Origin: Dongshaea marina | Lineage (GTDB): Bacteria > Pseudomonadota > Gammaproteobacteria > Enterobacterales > Aeromonadaceae | Assembly: GCF_003072645.1 (NCBI RefSeq) | Contig: NZ_CP028897.1 | Span: 943,658 to 1,007,657 of the forward strand | Direction: 5' to 3' | DNA: 64,000 nucleotides | Shown: piece after piece, positions 46,570 to 56,370 of the stretch | Layout of the letters: each line of letters begins with the position of its first letter | How positions within the stretch are numbered: the first letter of the stretch is position 1 | Program-made: the position numbers and the translations under genes | Notes under the pieces: generated by a model | What the model was told of the DNA's origin: nothing | The model's input: the letters and a program-made list of their open reading frames with translations, nothing else | Databases searched by the model: none

Positions 46570-48540
46570 ATGCCTCAAATTATTAACACCAATATCATGT
46601 CGCTCAATGCTCAGCGTCAACTAAATAAGTCGCAACTCAAGCAGAATATGGCTATGGAGCGACTCTCATCCGGCCTGCGGATCAACAGCGCTAAAGATGA
46701 TGCGGCAGGTCTTGCCATTTCAACCGGCATGGAATCGCAAATCCGAGGCCTAAACCAGGCGGTACGTAATGCGAACGACGGTATCTCCATGTCGCAGACT
46801 GCAGAGGGTGCGATGGATGAGATGTCCAACATTCTGCAGCGGATGCGTGAGCTGGCGATTCAGGCGGCTAATGATACCAACTCGGCGTCTAACCGGGCAT
46901 CCATTCAGAAAGAGATCGATCAGCTCTATGCTGAATTGGATCGTATCGCAGAGGTGACTCAGTTCAATGGGGTGAAGGTGCTGGATGGATCTGGTGGTTC
47001 GACAAGCCTACAAATAGGTGCAAACGCTGGAGAGAATCTCGCCTTTTCCATTGACGCTGTAACCACGACAGCCCTTAACCTGAATGCGGTCTCAGGAATT
47101 GGAGAGCTTAATGGTGGACGAGTGGATACAGGTGGTGCTGGGGCTGATAGTACAGTGACAGTTAATGGAGTCAAAATCAATTTTGCTGCAGGCGCAGCAA
47201 TGACTGCCATGGTTGAAGCCTTTAATACAGTAAAAGGTCTGACCGGAGTGACCGCGACCTCTTACAACGTGCTTGAGGGAACCAAAAACCAAAGCGGGGT
47301 GACCGATGGGACCTTCCAGATTAATAGTACGACGATCGGCGCGACTGGCTCAATGCAGGAGTTGATCGATACGATTAACCAGGAGGTCGGAGGGGTTACT
47401 GCAAAAATTGGTTCCGGAAACTCTTTGATTTTGAGCAATGATGATGGGGGAGGCATTGTTATTAATGCTGGTGGTGCTCAGATTGGGTTAGTCGATGATA
47501 TCTATGGTGGTTACCTCGCCTTGACCAGTCAGGATAACTCTGCAATTGAGATTGGCTTGACCAGCACCGGAGTAACCTCTGAATTAAATGAAATAGGCTT
47601 CAACCGGAGTACCGGCTCCGATCTGGTTGTGGGGGGAACCAATTCAGGTGTTATCTCTGCCATGGCGGCTGCGAGCAATCACGGCATTACTGCCTCTGAT
47701 GGTATTGTTATCAACGGTGTGAAATTAGGCGATGTTACCGGGAATTCAGCGGCGGACAAGGCGTTTGCGATTAATGCCCTTAGCTCTCAAACTGACGTCA
47801 CAGCTGCCGCGAGAACGGAACTTGATTTTAGCTTGAATATAAATACTGCCCAGGGCGCTAGTGCATTGACAATCAATGGTGTAGGTAGCATAACCTTATC
47901 CTTAGCGACCAGTCTGGACTCTGCAGTAGCGATTATTAATGCGGCTGGAATTGGTGGTTTGGTTGCTGAGGCCGATGCGAGCAGTGGTCAGGTCAAGCTG
48001 ATCTCAGCATCGGGTCAGGATATCAGCATTGTGAGTGGTAGTCTCCATTTCGAGGATCCGGCAGGCACGGGAATCGTCTCAGAGATAACCTACCGAGGAG
48101 CGATTACCTTGACCGGTCAGGATGGTAAGGATGTTGTGGTAACTAGCTCGGCTTCGGATGAAGCCGCAAAAGAAAGTGCTCTTGAAAAACTTGGATTGAG
48201 CGATCAGGGGGGGAACTCTACTGCCGTTGGAATTGGCTTGAGCGTGACGACGGTTGCTAATGCAGAGAATACTATTGAGCGAATCGATGCAGCACTTCAA
48301 CAGATCTCTGATACTCGGGCGAGCTTAGGTGCGATTCAGAACCGCTTAAACTCTACCATCTCTAATCTTGAGAATGTGTCTCAGAACTTGTCGGCGGCAA
48401 ACTCGCGAATTAAGGATGCGGATTTCGCGGCGGAGACCTCTGCCCTTAGTAAGGCGCAGATCCTCCAGCAGGCAGGTATCTCCATGCTGGCCCAAGCCAA
48501 TGCCAGCACTCAGAATGTACTATCGCTTCTTCAGGGATAG
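46570..48540 (+). CDS. Flagellin (first of two tandem genes)
   Basis: Filament subunit, 656 residues. Conserved D0/D1 ends: MPQIINTNIMSLNAQRQLNKSQ...MERLSSGLRINSAKDDAAGLAISTGMESQIRGLNQA at the N-terminus and NRLNSTISNLENVSQNLSAANSRIKDADFAAETSALSKAQILQQAGISMLAQANA at the C-terminus. The central D2/D3 region is large and rich in Ser, Thr and Gly, likely surface-exposed and the target of the glycosylation genes downstream. Sigma-54 promoter in front and its own terminator behind, like the core flagellin flaA of Vibrio. Shares a 240-base identical segment with the second gene. Confidence 0.97.
   Translation: MPQIINTNIMSLNAQRQLNKSQLKQNMAMERLSSGLRINSAKDDAAGLAISTGMESQIRGLNQAVRNANDGISMSQTAEGAMDEMSNILQRMRELAIQAANDTNSASNRASIQKEIDQLYAELDRIAEVTQFNGVKVLDGSGGSTSLQIGANAGENLAFSIDAVTTTALNLNAVSGIGELNGGRVDTGGAGADSTVTVNGVKINFAAGAAMTAMVEAFNTVKGLTGVTATSYNVLEGTKNQSGVTDGTFQINSTTIGATGSMQELIDTINQEVGGVTAKIGSGNSLILSNDDGGGIVINAGGAQIGLVDDIYGGYLALTSQDNSAIEIGLTSTGVTSELNEIGFNRSTGSDLVVGGTNSGVISAMAAASNHGITASDGIVINGVKLGDVTGNSAADKAFAINALSSQTDVTAAARTELDFSLNINTAQGASALTINGVGSITLSLATSLDSAVAIINAAGIGGLVAEADASSGQVKLISASGQDISIVSGSLHFEDPAGTGIVSEITYRGAITLTGQDGKDVVVTSSASDEAAKESALEKLGLSDQGGNSTAVGIGLSVTTVANAENTIERIDAALQQISDTRASLGAIQNRLNSTISNLENVSQNLSAANSRIKDADFAAETSALSKAQILQQAGISMLAQANASTQNVLSLLQG
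47694..47933 (+). repeat. 240-bp segment identical to 49846-50085 in the second flagellin gene
   Basis: The two segments match base for base, 2,152 bases apart, in the central variable part. Similarity continues on both sides with few changes. The ends of the genes differ at many silent sites. Confidence 0.95.
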
Positions 48541-48556
48541 TGATCTTCATGGTATT

Positions 48557-48585
48557 AAAGGGCAGCATTTGCTGCCCTTTTTCTT
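48557..48585 (+). terminator. Terminator after the first flagellin gene
   Basis: AAAGGGCAGC-ATTT-GCTGCCCTTT followed by TTCTT. Confidence 0.9.
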
Positions 48586-48619
48586 GTAAAACGCAGAGCC
48601 AAATAGGTTAAAAATTGAC

Positions 48620-48646
48620 TAAAGCTTCCTCAGCTATCGCCGATAA
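48620..48646 (+). promoter_or_regulatory. Sigma-28 promoter of the second flagellin gene
   Basis: TAAAGCTT, 11 bases, GCCGATAA: essentially the full consensus with exact spacing, 70 bases before the ATG. Confidence 0.92.
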
Positions 48647-48715
48647 GGAGGTATCAAAAGTCGCCGATCTGCAGTATTTCCTGGGTCGGAGTGTGTTGAG
48701 CATGAGGAGCTTATT

Positions 48716-50689
48716 ATGCCTTTCGTTGTAAACACCAATGTAATGTCGATCAATGCACAGCGTCAGCTGGGTAAATCGCAAATGATGCAAAACCAGGCGA
48801 TGGAGCGACTCTCCTCTGGTTTGCGGATCAACAGTGCTAAAGATGATGCGGCGGGTCTGGCGATCTCCACCGGGATGGAATCTCAAATTCGTGGCCTGAA
48901 TCAAGCGGCACGTAACGCTAACGATGGTATCTCCATGGCTCAGACCGCAGAGGGGTCTATGCAGGAGATGACCAACATCTTGCAGCGGATGCGTGAGTTG
49001 GCAGTTCAATCGGCCAACGATACCAACTCAGCTTCTAACCGGGCATCGATTCAAAAAGAGATCGATCAACTTTATGCTGAGCTGGATCGTATCGCCACCG
49101 TTACCCAGTTTAACGGGGTCAACCTGCTCGATGGCTCGAATTCTTCCACTAGCTTGCAGATTGGGGCAAATACTGGCGAGCGTCTCTCATTCTCTATTGC
49201 TGCTGCGACTACTGGGGCACTGAATCTGAACGCAGTGTCCGGTATCGGTGAGCTCAATGGAGGCCGGATTGATACTGCGGGTGCTGCTGCTGTTGATAAT
49301 GGTGATGTGACGGTCAATGGGGTAGCCATGTCTTTAACTGCTGGTGCTGCGATGTCACTGCACTTGGCCGCATTTAATGATGTGAAGGGCCTCAGTGGAG
49401 TTACTGCCACTGCTTATAACGTATTGGAAGGAACTGGTAACCAGACCGGGGTTACCGATGGAACATTTTCCATCAATGGTACTGTCCTTGCTGCCACCGG
49501 TTCAATGACTGAGCTAGTGGATAAGATTAATCAGGAGGTCGGAGGGGTTACCGCGAAAGTGGGGGCTGGTGACTCCCTGGTGCTGAGTAATGATGATGGC
49601 CAGTCGATTATCATTGATGCCGGTGGTGCGCAGATCGGATTGGTGAATGATACCTATGCTGGGTACCTTTCTTTGACCAGCCAGGACAACAGTGCTATTA
49701 CCATAACGACCAACTCAGTTGGTACCAATGATGATATTCAAACGTTTGGCTTCAACCGGAGTACCGGCTCCGATCTGGTTGTGGGGGGGACTAATTCAGG
49801 TGTTATCTCTGCCATGGCGGCTGCGAGCAATCACGGCATTACCAGCTCTGATGGTATTGTTATCAACGGTGTGAAATTAGGCGATGTTACCGGGAATTCA
49901 GCGGCGGACAAGGCGTTTGCGATTAATGCCCTTAGCTCTCAAACTGACGTCACAGCTGCCGCGAGAACGGAACTTGATTTTAGCTTGAATATAAATACTG
50001 CCCAGGGCGCTAGTGCATTGACAATCAATGGTGTAGGTAGCATAACCTTATCCTTAGCGACCAGTCTGGACTCTGCAGTAGCGATCATTAATGCAGCTGG
50101 CATTGGTGGTTTGGTTGCTGAAGCCGATGCGACCAGTGGTCAGGTTAAGCTGGTGTCTGCATCGGGTCAGGATATTAGTATTGTGAGCGGTAGCCTCCAT
50201 TTCGAAGATCCGTCAGGTACGGGAATCGTCTCAGAGATTACTTACCGAGGGGCGATTACCCTGACTGGTGTGGATGGTAAAGATGTCACTGTTTACAGCA
50301 CCGCGACCAGCGAGGCTCTCAAGGATACTTCTCTTGCCAAGCTTGGCTTGATTGATCAGGGTGGTAATGAGACAGCGGTTGGTACCGGGTTGAATGTCAC
50401 CTCGGTTGCCAATGCGGAGAACACTATTGAGCGGATCGATGATGCTCTCGTGACTATCTCAGAAAACCGGGCTGAGCTTGGTGCGATCCAGAATCGCCTG
50501 ACCTCAACCATCTCGAATCTTGAGAATGTCTCACAGAACCTAAGCGCAGCGAACTCTCGGATCCGGGATGCGGACTTTGCGTCTGAGACCTCATCTCTGA
50601 GTAAGTCGCAGATCTTGCAGCAGGCAGGTATCTCTATGCTGGCTCAGGCGAATGCCTCAGGTCAGAGTGTCCTGTCACTGCTCGGATAA
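48716..50689 (+). CDS. Flagellin (second of two tandem genes)
   Basis: 657-residue paralogue: MPFVVNTNVMSINAQRQLGKSQMMQNQAMERLSSGLRINSAKDDAAGL and QILQQAGISMLAQANASGQSVLSLLG. Controlled by a consensus sigma-28 promoter, unlike the first gene. It keeps the same large central domain; part of it is identical in DNA to the first gene. GAGGAGC ribosome site. Followed by a strong terminator. Confidence 0.97.
   Translation: MPFVVNTNVMSINAQRQLGKSQMMQNQAMERLSSGLRINSAKDDAAGLAISTGMESQIRGLNQAARNANDGISMAQTAEGSMQEMTNILQRMRELAVQSANDTNSASNRASIQKEIDQLYAELDRIATVTQFNGVNLLDGSNSSTSLQIGANTGERLSFSIAAATTGALNLNAVSGIGELNGGRIDTAGAAAVDNGDVTVNGVAMSLTAGAAMSLHLAAFNDVKGLSGVTATAYNVLEGTGNQTGVTDGTFSINGTVLAATGSMTELVDKINQEVGGVTAKVGAGDSLVLSNDDGQSIIIDAGGAQIGLVNDTYAGYLSLTSQDNSAITITTNSVGTNDDIQTFGFNRSTGSDLVVGGTNSGVISAMAAASNHGITSSDGIVINGVKLGDVTGNSAADKAFAINALSSQTDVTAAARTELDFSLNINTAQGASALTINGVGSITLSLATSLDSAVAIINAAGIGGLVAEADATSGQVKLVSASGQDISIVSGSLHFEDPSGTGIVSEITYRGAITLTGVDGKDVTVYSTATSEALKDTSLAKLGLIDQGGNETAVGTGLNVTSVANAENTIERIDDALVTISENRAELGAIQNRLTSTISNLENVSQNLSAANSRIRDADFASETSSLSKSQILQQAGISMLAQANASGQSVLSLLG
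49846..50085 (+). repeat. 240-bp segment identical to 47694-47933 in the first flagellin gene
   Basis: Second copy of the identical central flagellin segment. Confidence 0.95.
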
Positions 50690-50714
50690 GTCAGGAGGAA
50701 TTTTTAAAGTAAGG

Positions 50715-50743
50715 AAGCTCCCCGGGGAAACTCGGGGAGCTTT
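50715..50743 (+). terminator. Terminator after the second flagellin gene
   Basis: AAGCTCCCCG/CGGGGAGCTT stem with an eight-base loop, then TT; only a short T run. Confidence 0.75.
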
Positions 50744-50766
50744 AGGCTAGAAGAGAGGGGGAGATT

Positions 50767-51132
50767 ATGAGCCAGGAGCTTGAAGGTAGCCGCAGTGTAC
50801 TGCAGCAGACATCACCGGCAGAGCGAGCCTCACAGCCCCAAATGCCTAAACCAGATGCCAGGAATGAGGAGGTTAGGGATAATGTACAGCAATCGCTAGC
50901 TGAACTTGATCCTCAGGCAGTGCGTGAGACAATGGAGACACTAAATGCTCATGTACAGCTGATGCAACGGCAAATCAGCTTTTCGGTGGATGAGTCCAGC
51001 GGGCGTCAGGTGATTATGGTGTTTGATAAAAATACCGGAGAGGCAATAAAGCAGATCCCTTCGGAGGATTTGCTGCAATTGGCACGAAACTTGGACAAAG
51101 TAGTTGGGCTATTATTTAGTAGTCAGGTGTAA
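50767..51132 (+). CDS. flaG: FlaG family protein
   Basis: 121 residues. C-terminal FlaG domain: LNAHVQLMQRQISFSVDESSGRQVIMVFDKNTGEAIKQIPSEDLLQLARNLD. In Vibrio and Campylobacter FlaG affects filament length. Lies between flagellin and fliD, its usual place. GAGAGGGGGAG before ATG. Confidence 0.92.
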   Translation: MSQELEGSRSVLQQTSPAERASQPQMPKPDARNEEVRDNVQQSLAELDPQAVRETMETLNAHVQLMQRQISFSVDESSGRQVIMVFDKNTGEAIKQIPSEDLLQLARNLDKVVGLLFSSQV

Positions 51133-51195
51133 ATCTGGATAAAGAGGATTTTAGATTTCCAATTGCTGAGTGATCTGAGTCCTGAGGAGGTGCTT

Positions 51196-53244
51196 ATGCC
51201 TGTAGTAACATCTACTGGTCTTGGATCCGGGTTAGACATAAACAATATTGTCACTAGTCTAGTGGAGGCCGAACAGGTTCCTGTTCAGCAGAAGATTGAT
51301 AAAGATGCTCTTGAGGCCACCGAACAGATCTCGGCTCTGGGGCTACTCAATAGTTCACTCTCCTCTTTCAAAAGCTCTTACTCTACCCTTTCTTTGAGCT
51401 CTAGTTTCAGCGCAGCTTCTATCTCCAATAGCCACACAAATCTTCTTTCGGTTACCACTGATGTTGGGGCCGATCTTGGTAGTTATGATCTCAGCATTGA
51501 GAAGCTTGCACAAACTCATACGATTGCTTCAGCTAGTTTCACCAGTCCAAATGATGTGATTGGCACAGGAGAGATGACAGTTCGTTTCGGTACCTATAAT
51601 GCGACAGATGATAGTTTTACTCTCAATGCTGATGAGACGGTACAAACAATTACCATAGATTCGACGAATAACACTCTTTCGAGCATGCGGGATCATATCA
51701 ATGAGGGAAATTATGGGGTCAAAGCTTCGGTGATCAATGATGGGAGCGGTTATCGTTTGGTGTTTGAGAGCAGCAAGAGTGGAGCTGATTATGCTCTGGA
51801 GATCACCACAGACGACGATGATGGCACTGATACCAATAATGCGGGCTTGTCACAGCTGGTGTTTAGTGCATCGGACAAAAACATGACAAAAACTGTGACT
51901 GCACAAGATGCTGAACTGGTGATGAATGGTCTGACGGTTACCCGCTCCGATAATACTGTGACGGGATTGATTGAAGGTGTAACTCTGAACCTACTGGACT
52001 CAAGTCCCGGAGAGTCTATCAAGCTAGTTATTAGCAGGGATTCCAGTTCGGTTGAGGATAAAATACGCACTCTTGTTGATAGCTACAATACCGTCTATGC
52101 CCAAATATATGAGCTTACAAAGTACACGGGAACCAATGAGGCCAATGGTGTATTGATTGGTGATGCTACAGTGAGAGGCATCCAGAGTACCTTACGCTCG
52201 ATTCTTAATTCCGAAGTTGATCTGTCTGGTAGCGATATACACACTTTTGCAGATCTCGGGATCATCACCACTCGGGAAGGAACCCTTGAAATTCAGGAGT
52301 CAACCTTTACCTCTGTCTTGAGTAACAATATTAATGATGTTGCGGACTTCTTCACTGCAGCTGGGCGGACGACGGACTCACAGGTTGATTTTTTCAGTAG
52401 TAACTCGCTTACGGAGGCAGGAACCTATGCGATTGAGGTCACACAACTGGCGACACAGGGTGTGCTGACTGGTACTGTCGCATTAGGTGCAAACACAACA
52501 ATAGATGCTGACAATGATACATTTAAAGTTCGTATTGATGGGATTTTATCCAATGAGATCAGCTTGCTTCAGGGAACATATACACAATCTGAACTTATTG
52601 CCGAGATACAGTCAAAGATAAATTCGGACTCAACTTTACTCGATAAAGGAGTCAGCGTCTCTGTGACTCTTGATGGTAGTAATCAGCTAGTGATTACCTC
52701 TGATGCCTATGGGAGTTCATCTTCGGTCGCGTTTACCGAGGTGGATACAGACATGGCAGCGGAGTTAGGACTATCAGTCGCATCGGGAACAGAGGGAGTC
52801 GATGTTGAAGGCACGATAGATGGACAAACAGCTTTAGGTGATGGTCAATTTCTCCTCTCTGAGAGTGGAAACTCCTCAGGAATTAAAGTTCAGGTGACAG
52901 GGGGAGCAACAGGGGCTCGGGGAACGGTCACCTACTCTCCGGGAATGGTTGACCTTCTCAACACCACACTGGATGCTATGATTGATAAGTCGATCTCTTC
53001 CGGTTCCGGAGATATAGATCTGAGTGAAGGTATTATCGATACCAAGATTGACTCCCTGTATAAAAAGTTGCAGGAGCTGGACAAGAAAGATGAAGATCTT
53101 AAGTTCAGGATGAGCAAGCTGGAAGCTCGCCTTTTTGAGCAATTTAATGCCATGGATATTGTTGTTTCTCAATTGGCAGGTACATCTAGCTTTCTCCAGG
53201 GAGCCTTAGAGGCTTTGCCTGGATATGCAAAGGATAAGAAGTAA
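51196..53244 (+). CDS. fliD: Flagellar filament cap protein FliD (HAP2)
   Basis: Caps the filament and helps flagellin polymerise. N-terminus MPVVTSTGLGSGLDINNIVTSLVEAEQVPVQQKID; C-terminus LSEGIIDTKIDSLYKKLQELDKKDEDLKFRMSKLEARLFEQFNAMDIVVSQLAGTSSFLQGAL. 682 residues, long for FliD, with two beta-rich inserts. ATG 51196 has GAGGAGGTGC before it; the frame upstream to 51163 is not used. Followed by a terminator. Confidence 0.95.
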   Translation: MPVVTSTGLGSGLDINNIVTSLVEAEQVPVQQKIDKDALEATEQISALGLLNSSLSSFKSSYSTLSLSSSFSAASISNSHTNLLSVTTDVGADLGSYDLSIEKLAQTHTIASASFTSPNDVIGTGEMTVRFGTYNATDDSFTLNADETVQTITIDSTNNTLSSMRDHINEGNYGVKASVINDGSGYRLVFESSKSGADYALEITTDDDDGTDTNNAGLSQLVFSASDKNMTKTVTAQDAELVMNGLTVTRSDNTVTGLIEGVTLNLLDSSPGESIKLVISRDSSSVEDKIRTLVDSYNTVYAQIYELTKYTGTNEANGVLIGDATVRGIQSTLRSILNSEVDLSGSDIHTFADLGIITTREGTLEIQESTFTSVLSNNINDVADFFTAAGRTTDSQVDFFSSNSLTEAGTYAIEVTQLATQGVLTGTVALGANTTIDADNDTFKVRIDGILSNEISLLQGTYTQSELIAEIQSKINSDSTLLDKGVSVSVTLDGSNQLVITSDAYGSSSSVAFTEVDTDMAAELGLSVASGTEGVDVEGTIDGQTALGDGQFLLSESGNSSGIKVQVTGGATGARGTVTYSPGMVDLLNTTLDAMIDKSISSGSGDIDLSEGIIDTKIDSLYKKLQELDKKDEDLKFRMSKLEARLFEQFNAMDIVVSQLAGTSSFLQGALEALPGYAKDKK

Positions 53245-53273
53245 ACCTAACTGCTTGGTTCGGCGCGATTTTT

Positions 53274-53310
53274 GCCTCTACTTCTGTTAAGTTGGAGTAG
53301 AGGCTTTTTA
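53274..53310 (+). terminator. Terminator after fliD
   Basis: GCCTCTACTTC/GGAGTAGAGGC stem with one mismatch, then TTTTTA. It separates fliD from the glycosylation genes. Confidence 0.82.
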
Positions 53311-53332
53311 TATTTTTGGGAAGGTAAAGCTT

Positions 53333-55354
53333 ATGGACCCGATGCGCCTGGATATAGAAACAAAGATTCTACGAGGTACTTTTGTCAAAAATTTGGCTGT
53401 TCTGAAAAAGCACATGCCCCCTCTCTTTGAGCTTTATAAAGATTTTGAACCCCAAAAGACTTTTCTCACCTTTGATCATAATGATGAGCTTAATCTGGTT
53501 TCAGATGGGGGGCTTGTTTATGAAGATCGGGCGCAGCAACAAAGCTGCGAGCAGGCAGAACTCTATCTTAAGCGACCAATGAGAAGCCGTTACTTACCTA
53601 CCTATGAAGAGGAAGGTTTTGAGCACTATTTGCATATTCAGTTGATGGAGGAGCTTTTTTCTAGGCGCGAAGAGGAAATTGGCTTCCCGGCTGCAGAAGA
53701 ATTTAATGAATTTGACACTCATAAGCTTATCGACTTCTTATGTATGATTGGATCGGGGCTGGGATACCATATTCAGAGGATTTTTGATTCTGTGGATGTG
53801 AACTATTTTTTCCTTTATGAGCCAGATCCTGAGTGTTTTTATGCATGTTTGCATGTAATTGATTGGCAGAAAATTATTGAACACTGTAATGCTAGAGGGG
53901 GAACAGTCACTGTGACTGTTGGTGGGAGTAAGTTTAGTTTCATGAACAATGTTCATAGCTGCCTTAGTCAGCGGGGGACCTTTCATGTTTGTCGGATAGG
54001 CTTATATCGGCATTACCATAGTGAAGATACCGATGAGTCTTTTGAGTATTTTCATGAATTGGCTCATCGACTATCAAGTGGTTGGGGCTTTTTTGAAGAT
54101 GAAATTTTGAGCACGCAAAATACTTTTGCAAATATTAAGATTAACATCCCACTACTCAAGAATAATGTCTATTCAGGTAAGCTGAAAAAATATCCAGTAT
54201 TTATTATAGGCAATGGACCATCACTTGATTACTCGATTGATTACATAAAAAATAACCTGAAAGGGGCTATCGTTATTTCCGGTGGGACAGCGACCCGGAG
54301 CCTACTTGAAAATGGTATTGTTCCGGATATTCATGTTGAGGTTGAGAGAACCTATCATGTAGCAAAGTGGCTGGAAAATATTAAGGAACAGAATACATTG
54401 AGTCGTATTCCTTTGGTGGCATTTAATAATGTTCACCCAGAAGCGATGCAGATGTTTGAACGCTCATATATGATTCTAAAACCCCATGACTCTGGAAATG
54501 AACTCTTGTGTCAGCTGCTACCAAAGAATAAATATAATCAAATGTATTATAGTAACCCAACAGTTACTAACTTTGCTTTAGCTCTCGCCTTTGAAATGAA
54601 AATGACTGATATCTACCTATTTGGGACTGATTTTGGTTATAAAGACAAAAAGTATCATCACTCCAGAGATAGTGCCTATTATGATGAAAGCTGGGATGGG
54701 TATACTGAGGAGCATGGTGGCCAATTACGTTCTAAGGCTAATTTTGGAGATGATATTATTTTTACTGAAAGTGCTTATGAAAGCTCTCGGGCAATAGTTG
54801 AGATGTTGATTGAGAGGCAAAGATATATAAAGAATAGGGTCTTTAAAGTTCATAATACATCAGATGGCGCAAAAGTTGAAGGTGCCGAACCAGCTACAAT
54901 AGATTCACTACCATCACTTGATATTATTTCAAATAAGCAAGATTTGATATTTAAATTTCTTGACAAGAGCTTCTCTAATAAAGAACTTGTAGGTACAGAC
55001 ATGGAGATCCTCATAAAAGAACATATCGATAGAATGAGGGGGATGGTCAAAATATTATTTTCTGAAATGCCTCAAGTGACAGACATTCAGTCTCTTATCA
55101 ATTTTTTCCAGAGACAATACGCAATGGTAATCCCTTTGATGGATATTCCAGAAGATAAAGCATACTATAGGTTTTTGAAAGGGACATTAAACTATATTCA
55201 GACGACAATTTTAACCAATGCTTACTTTTATCATGGGGATGAGCTATCAGATTATAGCAATTGGGCTTTGTTGAGGTTTAAGAAGCATTGTGAGGATTTG
55301 GTTGAAAAGATTTCTTCAACATACCATACCCCACAAAATAAGCGCTGGTTCTGA
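53333..55354 (+). CDS. Maf-type motility accessory factor, probable flagellin nonulosonate transferase
   Basis: 673 residues. Central MAF_flag10 (DUF115) domain, about residues 280-490: YPVFIIGNGPSLDYSIDYIKNNLKGAIVISGGTATRSLLENGIVPDIHVEVERT, then SNPTVTNFALALAFEMKMTDIYLFGTDFGYKD. Maf proteins in Aeromonas, Campylobacter and Clostridium transfer pseudaminic or legionaminic acid to Ser/Thr of flagellin. Codon use is AT-richer than the flagellar structural genes, suggesting transfer. Directly upstream of the sugar cassette, 11 bases before legB. Confidence 0.88.
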   Translation: MDPMRLDIETKILRGTFVKNLAVLKKHMPPLFELYKDFEPQKTFLTFDHNDELNLVSDGGLVYEDRAQQQSCEQAELYLKRPMRSRYLPTYEEEGFEHYLHIQLMEELFSRREEEIGFPAAEEFNEFDTHKLIDFLCMIGSGLGYHIQRIFDSVDVNYFFLYEPDPECFYACLHVIDWQKIIEHCNARGGTVTVTVGGSKFSFMNNVHSCLSQRGTFHVCRIGLYRHYHSEDTDESFEYFHELAHRLSSGWGFFEDEILSTQNTFANIKINIPLLKNNVYSGKLKKYPVFIIGNGPSLDYSIDYIKNNLKGAIVISGGTATRSLLENGIVPDIHVEVERTYHVAKWLENIKEQNTLSRIPLVAFNNVHPEAMQMFERSYMILKPHDSGNELLCQLLPKNKYNQMYYSNPTVTNFALALAFEMKMTDIYLFGTDFGYKDKKYHHSRDSAYYDESWDGYTEEHGGQLRSKANFGDDIIFTESAYESSRAIVEMLIERQRYIKNRVFKVHNTSDGAKVEGAEPATIDSLPSLDIISNKQDLIFKFLDKSFSNKELVGTDMEILIKEHIDRMRGMVKILFSEMPQVTDIQSLINFFQRQYAMVIPLMDIPEDKAYYRFLKGTLNYIQTTILTNAYFYHGDELSDYSNWALLRFKKHCEDLVEKISSTYHTPQNKRWF

Positions 55355-55365
55355 GGGAGGAGCGT

Positions 55366-56370
55366 GTGAATAATCGAATATTGGTGACAGGAGCTGATGG
55401 CTTCATTGGATCTCACCTGATCGAAATGTTGGTTTCTCAGGGGTATTCTGTCAGAGCTTTTTGTATGTATAACTCTTTTGATCGTCGTGGGTGGTTGGAT
55501 ACACTGAGTCCCGAGTTTTTGGAGCATATCGAGTTTTTTATGGGGGACATCCGGGATCCAAACGGGGTTCGTCAGGCGATACAGGGGGTCGATGCTGTAT
55601 TGCACTTGGCAGCATTGATTGCCATTCCTTTCTCTTACCATTCGCCGGATAGTTATGTTGATACGAACATCAAAGGAACTTTAAATGTGCTACAAGCTGC
55701 GCGTGATCTTGAGGTGCAGCGAGTTGTTCACACCTCTACAAGTGAGGTATATGGCTCAGCTTGTTATGTGCCTATTGATGAAAAGCATCCCCTTCAGGGA
55801 CAATCTCCTTATTCTGCCAGTAAGATAGGTGCCGATCAGTTAGCTCTTTCCTTTTATCGCTCCTTTGAGCTTCCCCTGGTCATCGCTCGTCCATTTAATA
55901 CTTATGGGCCGAGGCAATCTACTCGGGCCGTGATCCCTACCATTATTTCTCAGTTAGCGATGAATCCAAATGAATTAAGGCTTGGTGCTATTTCACCGAC
56001 CCGAGACTTCAATTATGTTCTGGATACTGTTCGCGGTTTCGAAGCACTCTTAAGGGCTGATGATCAAGTACTGGGTGAGGAGATAAACCTGGGGAGTGGT
56101 TTTGAAGTCAGTATTGAAGAAACCGTCAATATGCTATGTGATCTAATGGGAGTATCACCAAAAATCGTAACAGAAGAGCAGCGTTTGCGTCCGGATAAAA
56201 GTGAGGTTAATCGACTCTTTTGTGATAACAGAAAGGCCTTGAAGCTCTTGGATTGGCAACCTGAGTTCGCTGGTGTTGATGGATTTCGTAAAGGGCTAGA
56301 GCACACAGTTCATTGGTTTCAGGAGGCTAAAAACCTGCAGTTATATCGTTTCGGGGACTATACCCTATGA
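55366..56370 (+). CDS. legB: LegB-like nucleotide-sugar 4,6-dehydratase
   Basis: Extended SDR enzyme. NAD-binding VTGADGFIGSH at residues 7-17, YSASK catalytic pair near residue 145, TSTSEVYG, and ARPFNTYGPRQS. 334 residues. It would convert GDP- or UDP-GlcNAc to the 4-keto-6-deoxy sugar, the first dedicated step of the legionaminic acid route. GTG start after GGGAGGA; overlaps legC by four bases. Could also be named a general UDP-GlcNAc 4,6-dehydratase. Confidence 0.85.
   Translation: MNNRILVTGADGFIGSHLIEMLVSQGYSVRAFCMYNSFDRRGWLDTLSPEFLEHIEFFMGDIRDPNGVRQAIQGVDAVLHLAALIAIPFSYHSPDSYVDTNIKGTLNVLQAARDLEVQRVVHTSTSEVYGSACYVPIDEKHPLQGQSPYSASKIGADQLALSFYRSFELPLVIARPFNTYGPRQSTRAVIPTIISQLAMNPNELRLGAISPTRDFNYVLDTVRGFEALLRADDQVLGEEINLGSGFEVSIEETVNMLCDLMGVSPKIVTEEQRLRPDKSEVNRLFCDNRKALKLLDWQPEFAGVDGFRKGLEHTVHWFQEAKNLQLYRFGDYTL

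Noticed and set aside
48676-48700. Sigma-54-like GG-N10-GC before the second flagellin
   Set aside because: The surrounding bases match the consensus poorly, while a full sigma-28 consensus lies just upstream.
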